Origin: Waddliaceae bacterium
Lineage (GTDB): Bacteria; Chlamydiota; Chlamydiia; Chlamydiales; SLOH01
Direction of reading: 5' to 3'
DNA: 7,474 nucleotides
Assembly (NCBI GenBank): GCA_007132595.1
Contig: SLOH01000066.1
Location: forward strand, 1 to 7,474
The notes under the pieces are model-generated. The model saw nothing but the letters and a program-made list of their open reading frames with translations, was not told the origin of the DNA and made no database searches. The position numbers and the translations under genes were made by a program. Positions 1 to 5,036 of the stretch are shown here, piece by piece (position 1 is the first letter of the stretch; every line of letters begins with the position of its first letter).

Positions 1-2
1 AC

Positions 3-1412
3 AAATGTAGAAACTGTCTGGAAATTTCCAGCGGCAACTCCCTTGACGTTCTAGAGGTCGATGGTGCATCTAATCGAGGAATCGAGGATATCCGCCAGAT
101 TAACGAAACTGTCAGCTATACCCCAAGCGCAAACTACAAGATCTATATTATCGACGAAGTGCATATGCTCACCAAGGAAGCGTTTAACGCGCTACTAAAA
201 ACCCTCGAAGAGCCGCCGGAAAGAGTGAAGTTTTTCTTCGCAACGACAGAACTGCATAAAGTTCTTCCCACAATTCAAAGCCGTTGCCAAAGATTTAGCT
301 TAAAGCAGATTGACAGTGAAGTCATCATTCAAAAGCTTCACGCCATCGCATCTGATCTTGACGTTGAGATCGACCATGAAGGGCTTCAGTTAATCGCCGA
401 GCGTGCAGAAGGGGGCTTAAGAGATGCCGAATCACTTCTCGACCAAATCCTCACTTTTCATGAAAGCCCCATCCACAAGACGCAAGTGGCAGACAGTCTG
501 GGGGTCGTCACAAAAGATCTCTTTTTCACCCTTGACCGCGCCGGAAAAGAGGGCGATCTCAAAGTCGCATTTGAAATCTCCAAAAAAGTCGTGTCCGAAG
601 GAAAAGATATTTCGCATTTTCTCGTGATGTTAACAGAGCACATCCGCAATCTCTTGTTAATCAAACTCGGAGACTCAAATTTTTCAGACGACTACCTAGA
701 GACCGCCAACTGTTACCGGGCAGATCAATGCGCCGACCTCATCGAGTACCTGGTCAACAGCCAAGAAAAAATCCGCTACACACTCTCGGGAAAAACGCAC
801 CTTGAAGCGATTCTTTTGCACGTTTTAAGAAGCCATCGTCGCATACCGGTAGATATTCTTGTAAAAAAACTATCACAACTCCAAAAGTCAATCGGTGTGG
901 ACAATACGCCCGCCTCCCCTTCTCCAAACCTAGTCACAGCCTCAATCAACGACAATAAGTCAAGGCCGGCTCAAGAGAGAAAAAAGGTAGAAGTCCAAAC
1001 CGCGAAAGCCCCCGCACCTATAGTCTCAGATATATCAGAAAAGCCAGGTGCTTATCCCGCAAAAGACCCCGCACCTATAGTCTCAGATACATCAGAACAG
1101 CCAAGTGCCAATCCCGCGAAAGCCCCCGAAACGATAGGCTCAGATGAACCGAAAAAGCTAGATGCTGACCCCGCAAAAGACTCTGAACCTAAGACGTCCG
1201 ATACACCAAAAAAAGGAAAACAGGATGTCGCACGCGCAGAGTCTAAGGGCGCTGCAAAATCGCAAAAACAGCAAAAACCACTTGAGCCTACACCTCCTAC
1301 AAAACCCGAATCATCGCCGGGAAGACTTCTCGATAAGAAAACACAAAGCCGTTATGATACCCTCTTGCAGTTTGCCGCTGTAGAATTAGAAGGAAAAATT
1401 ATTAGGAGATAG
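3..1412 (+). CDS. dnaX: DNA polymerase III subunit gamma/tau (clamp loader ATPase), 5'-truncated by the window edge
   Basis: DnaX is the motor subunit of the clamp loader that opens the sliding clamp onto primed DNA. The frame is open from base 3, giving 469 visible codons; roughly the first hundred residues, including the Walker A loop, lie outside. Visible in order: the end of the Cys zinc module (KCRNC), the DGASNRGIEDIR segment, Walker B with the DnaX-type box (IIDEVHML, about 150-175), sensor 1 (FFFATTEL), the SRC arginine-finger motif (IQSRCQRF, about 277-300) and sensor 2 (EGGLRDAESLL). A helical collar domain follows to about 875. Then comes a Pro/Ala/Lys-rich linker with four 19-residue repeats and a short ordered-looking tail (SRYDTLLQFAAVELEG). 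A long tau domain V like that of E. coli is not apparent. Two in-frame slippery A-runs occur at 863-869 and 980-986. The gene ends two bases before ybaB, and its last codons contain the ybaB ribosome binding site. Confidence 0.96.
   Translation, partial: KCRNCLEISSGNSLDVLEVDGASNRGIEDIRQINETVSYTPSANYKIYIIDEVHMLTKEAFNALLKTLEEPPERVKFFFATTELHKVLPTIQSRCQRFSLKQIDSEVIIQKLHAIASDLDVEIDHEGLQLIAERAEGGLRDAESLLDQILTFHESPIHKTQVADSLGVVTKDLFFTLDRAGKEGDLKVAFEISKKVVSEGKDISHFLVMLTEHIRNLLLIKLGDSNFSDDYLETANCYRADQCADLIEYLVNSQEKIRYTLSGKTHLEAILLHVLRSHRRIPVDILVKKLSQLQKSIGVDNTPASPSPNLVTASINDNKSRPAQERKKVEVQTAKAPAPIVSDISEKPGAYPAKDPAPIVSDTSEQPSANPAKAPETIGSDEPKKLDADPAKDSEPKTSDTPKKGKQDVARAESKGAAKSQKQQKPLEPTPPTKPESSPGRLLDKKTQSRYDTLLQFAAVELEGKIIRR
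863..869 (+). promoter_or_regulatory. Candidate -1 slippery heptamer A AAA AAA in dnaX
   Basis: Seven As sit in the phase X XXY YYZ relative to the dnaX frame (gtA AAA AAA cta), directly after the collar domain. A -1 slip here would add 29 codons and stop at the TAA at 956-958, giving a gamma-like protein without the linker and tail. I see no obvious stimulatory hairpin. The location at the end of domain III is where the shorter gamma form ends in E. coli. Whether it is used is inference. Confidence 0.35.
980..986 (+). promoter_or_regulatory. Candidate -1 slippery heptamer A AAA AAG in dnaX
   Basis: The heptamer A AAA AAG lies in frame (agA AAA AAG gta, encoding Arg-Lys-Lys-Val). It is identical to the E. 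coli dnaX programmed frameshift site. A purine run (aagagag) lies immediately upstream. A -1 slip would continue for 53 codons through the 57-bp repeats and stop at TGA 1145-1147, producing an Arg/Ser-rich tail. Unlike E. coli there is no immediate stop and no clear strong downstream stem, so use is uncertain. Confidence 0.35.
1002..1229 (+). repeat. Four tandem 57-bp (19-codon) repeats inside the dnaX linker
   Basis: Four consecutive units start at 1002, 1059, 1116 and 1173, each exactly 57 bases, so the reading frame is kept. In protein the units begin AKAPAPIVSD, AKDPAPIVSD, AKAPETIGSD and AKDSEPKTSD. They continue with a charged stretch and, in the first three, end in Pro. Units 1 and 2 are the most alike at base level (the core cccgcacctatagtctcaga is shared), while units 3 and 4 have diverged. 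The repeats lie between the collar domain and the C-terminal tail, so they probably act as a flexible spacer whose length can change by slippage. Confidence 0.88.
1404..1408 (+). promoter_or_regulatory. Ribosome binding site of ybaB
   Basis: AGGAG lies six bases before the ATG at 1415 and inside the last codons of dnaX. This fixes the ybaB start and suggests coupled translation of the two genes. Confidence 0.75.
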
Positions 1413-1414
1413 AA

Positions 1415-1735
1415 ATGGGAAAAGGATTTGCAAAAAGAAAGAAACAAGCGAAGGAAATGCAAGAGCAATTTGCAAAAATGCAAGAGCAAATGGAAAAAAT
1501 CGAGGTCACAGGACAGGCAGGCGGTGGACTTGTCAAGATCACAATCAATGGCGAGCATGACGTACTCAAAGTTGAAGTCAATCCCGAGTGCGTTGACCCG
1601 GAAGATGTCGATGGCATTCAAGATCTCATTAAAGCAGCCTTTCAGGATGCAAATAAACAACTCAAAGAAAACTCCCCGATGCAGGAAATGAGTGGTATGC
1701 CAGGACTACCGGATCTTGGAGCGTTCGGTCTGTAA
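1415..1735 (+). CDS. ybaB: YbaB/EbfC family nucleoid-associated DNA-binding protein
   Basis: This is a 106-residue protein of the YbaB/EbfC family, whose members form dimers, bind DNA and coat the nucleoid. The N-terminal third is a long charged helix rich in Lys, Gln, Glu and Met (KKQAKEMQEQFAKMQEQMEK). The family core follows: a Gly-rich turn and strand (GQAGGGLVKITINGEHDV), then the VNPECVDPEDVDGIQDLI segment and a second helix. The C-terminus is the usual Met/Gly/Pro-rich tail (MSGMPGLPDLGAFGL). Its length is normal for the family. It starts two bases after the dnaX stop with a good ribosome binding site; dnaX-ybaB adjacency is conserved across bacteria, often with recR, which is not present here. 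It is the last gene of the rightward unit and converges on ptsI. Confidence 0.95.
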   Translation: MGKGFAKRKKQAKEMQEQFAKMQEQMEKIEVTGQAGGGLVKITINGEHDVLKVEVNPECVDPEDVDGIQDLIKAAFQDANKQLKENSPMQEMSGMPGLPDLGAFGL

Positions 1736-1798
1736 ACGAATAGGCAAAAATTTAAGCAAATTCAGGCTCGTTCGCATTTTCTAAATACGCTTTTATAT

Positions 1799-1825
1799 GC
1801 CGCCAAACCAACTGATTTGCGCGGC
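1799..1825. terminator. Possible terminator hairpin between convergent ybaB and ptsI
   Basis: The 5' arm GCCGCCAAA (1799-1807) pairs with TTTG (1816-1819) and GCGGC (1821-1825). One C is bulged (1820) and the loop is eight bases. An A/T stretch that can itself fold weakly (AAAAAT/ATTTTT) lies just to the right. There is no clean U-run directly after the stem on either strand, so this is only a modest candidate for a shared terminator. It is the only notable stem I see in the 116-base gap. Confidence 0.4.
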
Positions 1826-1851
1826 TAAAAAATCTAAATTTTTCCTAATCT

Positions 1852-2472
1852 TTAATGACTGATATATTGGCAATCCAAAAGCTTTTTGATTTCCTTTGCC
1901 GTTGAAAGTGTCAACGCTTGATCTGCCAATTTAATAGCAGAGAGAGCAGTCATTTGTCTCACAGCATCTTTTACAATTGGAAGATGCCTTGGCGCAACAG
2001 AAAACTCTTTTACTCCAAGACCAAGGAGTAGTGCAGTAAACCGAGGATCGGCTGCAATCTCCCCGCAGACACTCAGCGGAATGCCATGAAGATTGGCTTG
2101 CGTGACCACTTGCTTGATTAAACGAAGGACACTTGGGTCCATGGGTTCATAGTGGCTTGCAACTTCATGGTTATCACGATCGACAGCAAGAGAGTACTGC
2201 ACAAGATCATTGGTTCCAATGGAGAGAAAGTCACACTCTTTTGCAAGTAAATCGGAAATAATCGCCGCAGAAGGAACCTCGATCATACAGCCGATCAGGA
2301 GTTTTTCAGCGATCGGGATCTTTTCCCTTCTTAATTGCTCTTGCACCTCGTAGACGACTTCCTTTGCAGATAAAAGTTCCGGGAGGGAGGAGATCATGGG
2401 AAACATAATGCTCACATTGCCATAGACAGATGCGAGCAGGATTGCGCGAATTTGCTGAACAAAATGATTCCT
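1852..2472 (-). pseudogene. ptsI: Enzyme I of the phosphotransferase system, C-terminal part downstream of the in-frame stop
   Basis: This segment continues enzyme I in the same frame directly after the TAA at codon 375 and adds 206 codons. It encodes the end of the PEP-binding barrel: QQIRAILLASVYGN, IMFPMISSLPEL, GCMIEVPSAA, FLSIGTNDLVQYSLAVDRDN, and SVCGEIAADP with the catalytic Cys (about 511 of the whole). All are well conserved, so purifying selection acted until recently. The first plausible restart is GTG at 2415 (codon 395) or ATG at 2406. Neither has a convincing ribosome binding site, and a product from there would lack the start of the barrel. With the stop read as one residue the whole protein is about 581 residues, normal for enzyme I. 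The segment is probably not translated alone. Confidence 0.8.
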
Positions 2473-2475
2473 TTA
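2473..2475 (-). other. In-frame TAA stop interrupting ptsI at codon 375
   Basis: On the minus strand the codons read CGA TAA AGG. Upstream (AIRLLLR) and downstream (RNHFVQQIRAILLASVYGN) sequence join in one frame without insertion or deletion. The spacing between RAIR and RAIL is the same as I recall for E. coli enzyme I. The stop therefore replaces a single residue, which CAA, GAA or AAA could restore by one base. Confidence 0.95.
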
Positions 2476-3597
2476 TCGAAGCAAAAGTCGAATGGCGCGG
2501 CATTCTAAGAAGGGATTGCCTTCCTTGAATTTTTTCCCATTAATCTCGATCTTATCTCCACCGAGATCAAAGATGCGAATGACCATCGGAAGCCCGCTCA
2601 TTTTTTGAATCATTCGAGAATAAATCTGAAATTGTTCCTCTTCAGATGGAATGATATGAGACGGTTGGCAAATATATTCCGAGCGAAGAAGTCCAACACC
2701 ACTCCCGCCGTGTTGATGCATTAAATCAAGCTCGCCTTCCATATCGATATTTGCCAGTAAAGCAACTTTAAAACCGTCGGTTGTTTCAGAAGGAAGAAAG
2801 CTGCGACTCTCCAAGTCTATTCTTTTGGCAAACATATGGTCTTCGATGGTTCGGTAGTGAGCAATCGTCTTTTTTTCCGCTGCAATGATCACATCGCCGC
2901 TTTGTCCATCTACGATGACTTGTTTTTGAGTAAACTCAAGATCGATCAGAGAAAAATCCACACTTGAAACAAAAGGGATACCTCTAGCCTTAGCGACAAT
3001 TGCCGCATGGGAGGTCGCTCCCCCCTGTTCAGTCACAAGGCCGGCCACATGATGAATATCAGCCTCTGCAATTTCAGCAGCAGATAGTTCTTTAGAAAAA
3101 ACGATGGAATTAGGCGGAAGATCGGTCAGGGAGAGTTTCACAGTTTTTCTTAAATGAGCCATAATGCGCTTGGAAAGATCTTGAATATCTTTAAAGCGCT
3201 CCTTAATGTATGGATCGTTCATCGACTGAAACTTCTGCTGATATTCATTGATCGTCAAATTAAAGATTGATTCGACATTCCTTCTGTCTCTTTCGATTTG
3301 ACTTTCAATGTATGTCGTCAAGAGAGGGTCACCAAGCATTTGCAAAGAAGCGTCAAGAATCGATGCTCCTTCCAAAATCTTTTCATTTTTTAACTTGCGT
3401 TGAAGCCCCTGGATCTCTTTGCGCGTACTTTCAACTGCTTTTCTATAGCGCGCTATCTCTTTTTTAACCTCATAGTCATGGATATGATACTCGGGAATCG
3501 AATCTTCAAGAAGGTTAAAAAAGAAGGTGTTTCCTATTGCAATCCCCTTTGAGATAGGACTGCCTTTCAGAAACACTTCTTTTTGAATCATTTTCAA
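2473..3597 (-). CDS. ptsI: Enzyme I of the phosphotransferase system (PEP-protein phosphotransferase), N-terminal part ending at a premature TAA
   Basis: Enzyme I autophosphorylates with PEP on a His and passes the phosphate to HPr in the cytoplasm. This open part (374 residues) carries the N-terminal domain (KGSPISKGIAIG), the HPr-binding helical region, the phosphohistidine motif GGATSHAAIVAKARGIPFV with His197, and the start of the PEP-binding barrel (GVGLLRSEY, RIFDLGGDK). It stops at TAA 2475-2473 just after NPFLECRAIRLLLR. That motif normally reads NPFLG-x-RAIR, so residue 365 is Glu instead of Gly. The product alone would lack most of the PEP site. Start: TTG at 3597 sits six bases from GGAAGG, which overlaps the hprK stop; ATG at 3591 is the alternative but is spaced 12 bases away. 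Eleven bases separate it from hprK, so the two are surely co-transcribed. Identity is certain; function is doubtful unless the stop is an error or is read through. Confidence 0.9.
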   Translation of the reverse strand: MKMIQKEVFLKGSPISKGIAIGNTFFFNLLEDSIPEYHIHDYEVKKEIARYRKAVESTRKEIQGLQRKLKNEKILEGASILDASLQMLGDPLLTTYIESQIERDRRNVESIFNLTINEYQQKFQSMNDPYIKERFKDIQDLSKRIMAHLRKTVKLSLTDLPPNSIVFSKELSAAEIAEADIHHVAGLVTEQGGATSHAAIVAKARGIPFVSSVDFSLIDLEFTQKQVIVDGQSGDVIIAAEKKTIAHYRTIEDHMFAKRIDLESRSFLPSETTDGFKVALLANIDMEGELDLMHQHGGSGVGLLRSEYICQPSHIIPSEEEQFQIYSRMIQKMSGLPMVIRIFDLGGDKIEINGKKFKEGNPFLECRAIRLLLR

Positions 3598-3603
3598 GTT
3601 GAA

Positions 3604-3610
3604 CCTTCCT
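3604..3610 (-). promoter_or_regulatory. Ribosome binding site of ptsI, overlapping the hprK stop codon
   Basis: On the minus strand AGGAAGG spans 3610-3604 and shares bases with the hprK TAG (3611-3609). Its distance favours the TTG at 3597 (six bases) over the ATG at 3591 (twelve bases) as the ptsI start. Confidence 0.6.
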
Positions 3611-4565
3611 AACTTTCAGAGTGGTTTGATTTTACTGCTATCATCCCGATCAGCTTTGAATTGAACTCTTTTGCAGAGTGATACCCCATATGCTTGAGAC
3701 GATGATTCAGGGCGATCGTTTCGAGAAGTAATACGACATCTCGCCCAGGTTTAACAGGGAGCAGGTGCAGCGGCAGTTTCACGCCTAAGATATCGCAAAA
3801 TTTATCATCTAACCCGACACGGTCATAAAATTTTTGCTCGTCCCAAAACTCAAGTTGAACAGCAAGGTCGATGCTCTTTGTATCCCGCACGCAAACAGCT
3901 CCGTATAAGTTAGCAACATTAATAATCCCAATGCCTCGAATTTCCATGTGGTGGCGTGTGAGCTCAGCTCCGCTTCCCTCGAGATACCCATTCTCTCGCT
4001 TCTTCACTTTGACAATATCATCGGAAATTAATCGATGTCCGCGCTCAATCAACCCAAGCGCCGCCTCGCTCTTACCAACAGCTGAGTCACCCTGTATCAT
4101 GACTCCGACGCCGAACACCTCGACTAATGTTCCATGACAGCTCATCGTAAGGGTAAACTGTTCATTCAAACGAAGTGTGAGCTTATTTAACAGATTCATT
4201 GTACTTAAGCTGGAGCGGAATAGAGGAATTTCATTCGCCTCGCACAGAGTCACAAGCTCTTTTGGTGGACGATACCTCCTAGCAACAATGATCGCCGGAG
4301 TCTGCTTTAACAAAATCCCCTTCAACCTTTCGATACGCTCTTCTGACTTCAGGTGGCGAAGATATTCGATCTCAACCTTGCCGAGTACTAAAAGTCTTTT
4401 CGAAGAGTGACCCTTCAAATAGCCGGAAAGACCCAAACCCGGACGGTGTGCTTCGGGAACTAAGATTTTGCGTTTGACGCCTATTTTCCCTGCGATCAAT
4501 TCAAGGCCAAGAGGTTGGCCCTGCTGAGTGTATAAATCTTCTACAAGATACATGAAAAAAATCAT
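3609..4565 (-). CDS. hprK: HPr kinase/phosphorylase
   Basis: HprK phosphorylates a Ser of HPr with ATP or pyrophosphate and reverses this by phosphorolysis, setting the regulatory state of the phosphotransferase system. Using ATG 4565 the protein has 318 residues, normal for the family. The N-terminal domain (LGLELIAGKIGVKRKI, RPGLGLSGYL) is followed by the kinase domain: CHG with His144, GVGVMIQGDSAVGKSEAAL with the Walker A loop at 159-166, RGHRLISDDIVKV, the family signature MEIRGIGIINV (207-217), and the VKPGRD loop (271-276). It ends LNHRLKHMG as in relatives. ATG 4565 is preferred because AGGGGA lies seven bases upstream; TTG 4589 would add eight residues and ATG 4553 would remove four. 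It is 69 bases after the DCC gene and 11 bases before ptsI. HPr itself is not encoded next to it. Confidence 0.96.
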   Translation of the reverse strand: MIFFMYLVEDLYTQQGQPLGLELIAGKIGVKRKILVPEAHRPGLGLSGYLKGHSSKRLLVLGKVEIEYLRHLKSEERIERLKGILLKQTPAIIVARRYRPPKELVTLCEANEIPLFRSSLSTMNLLNKLTLRLNEQFTLTMSCHGTLVEVFGVGVMIQGDSAVGKSEAALGLIERGHRLISDDIVKVKKRENGYLEGSGAELTRHHMEIRGIGIINVANLYGAVCVRDTKSIDLAVQLEFWDEQKFYDRVGLDDKFCDILGVKLPLHLLPVKPGRDVVLLLETIALNHRLKHMGYHSAKEFNSKLIGMIAVKSNHSES

Positions 4566-4572
4566 ATCCCAT

Positions 4573-4578
4573 TCCCCT
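4573..4578 (-). promoter_or_regulatory. Ribosome binding site of hprK, inside an inverted repeat
   Basis: AGGGGA (minus strand 4578-4573) stands seven bases before ATG 4565 and decides that start. Its AGGGG can pair with CCCCT at 4593-4589 across a ten-base loop, so the site could be hidden in the mRNA. Confidence 0.6.
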
Positions 4579-4610
4579 AAAAGTCTCAAGGGGTACTTAC
4601 GGATAAATAA

Positions 4611-4638
4611 AAAATAAAGTTTAAACGACTTATATCAA
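4611..4638 (-). promoter_or_regulatory. Candidate sigma-70-type promoter for hprK-ptsI
   Basis: The minus strand reads TTGATA (4638-4633), a 16-base spacer, then TATTTT (4616-4611) in an AT-rich gap. The -35 box matches the consensus at five of six bases and overlaps the stop codon of the DCC gene; the -10 box matches at four. Transcripts would begin about 40 bases before the hprK ATG and include the inverted repeat around its ribosome binding site. Confidence 0.35.
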
Positions 4639-5036
4639 GGAAGAAAGCGATCTTTCAAATCCGGATCCGGAATTTTACACACGACTTTTCCAAAAAGCCG
4701 ATACCGCAGATGCGCAATCAAATGATAAGCCCAGTTAAAGATAAAACCTGGAAAAAAACCAAGCCATCCGAAGAGCCTCCAGACCCCGCCCAGGTGCCAA
4801 AAAATTCGAAAAGCGGCTTTGGAAAAAAGATAGATGCGTTCATCAGAGCCTAAATTTTCAATCAAAATCAAACTATCGGCATCCTTCACTTTCGGTGGAA
4901 AGTGGTACTTTTTGGCAGTCTCTCCTTCAAGTGGAGCGAAAAGAAAGCGCCCTTCTCTGTCTTTAGAGAGTATAAATTGCACGATGCGATCACAAAGTCC
5001 GCACCTGCCGTCGTAAAAAACTAAATGCTTATTCAT
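4635..5036 (-). CDS. DCC family thiol-disulfide oxidoreductase-like protein (DUF393)
   Basis: This 133-residue protein has the hallmark of the DCC/DUF393 family near its N-terminus: YDGRCGLCDRIVQF, with a D-G-x-C-x-x-C arrangement resembling a thioredoxin-type redox pair. The family's C-terminal signature is also present (RYRLFGKVVCKIPDPDLKDRFL). In between lie a conserved FAPLEGETAK-like segment and a hydrophobic aromatic stretch (WRLFGWLGFFPGFIFNWAY) that could associate with membrane. The family is predicted to act in thiol-disulfide exchange, but substrates are generally unknown. ATG 5036 overlaps the dnaG stop by eight bases. A TTG one codon upstream (5039) is possible. No strong ribosome binding site precedes it, so translation is probably coupled to dnaG. 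Family assignment is firm; the role is not. Confidence 0.9.
   Translation of the reverse strand: MNKHLVFYDGRCGLCDRIVQFILSKDREGRFLFAPLEGETAKKYHFPPKVKDADSLILIENLGSDERIYLFSKAAFRIFWHLGGVWRLFGWLGFFPGFIFNWAYHLIAHLRYRLFGKVVCKIPDPDLKDRFLP

Noticed and set aside
1352..1660. A 102-codon minus-strand frame opposite the dnaX-ybaB junction
   Set aside because: It mirrors the Lys/Glu/Gln-rich coding of ybaB, giving a Cys/Leu/Phe-rich nonsense product. It is a shadow of the real genes.
1799..1825. Strong rho-independent terminator between ybaB and ptsI
   Set aside because: The stem is imperfect and no U-run follows it directly on either strand. It is kept only as a weak candidate.
1852..2415. Enzyme I C-terminal part as an independent gene starting at GTG 2415
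   Set aside because: It lacks a ribosome binding site and begins inside a conserved barrel strand. It is the same frame as the upstream part, so it is better read as the rest of an interrupted gene.
2416..2475. Frameshift between the two ptsI parts
   Set aside because: Both parts are in the same phase (60 bases apart) and the residues between match enzyme I. The break is a nonsense codon only.
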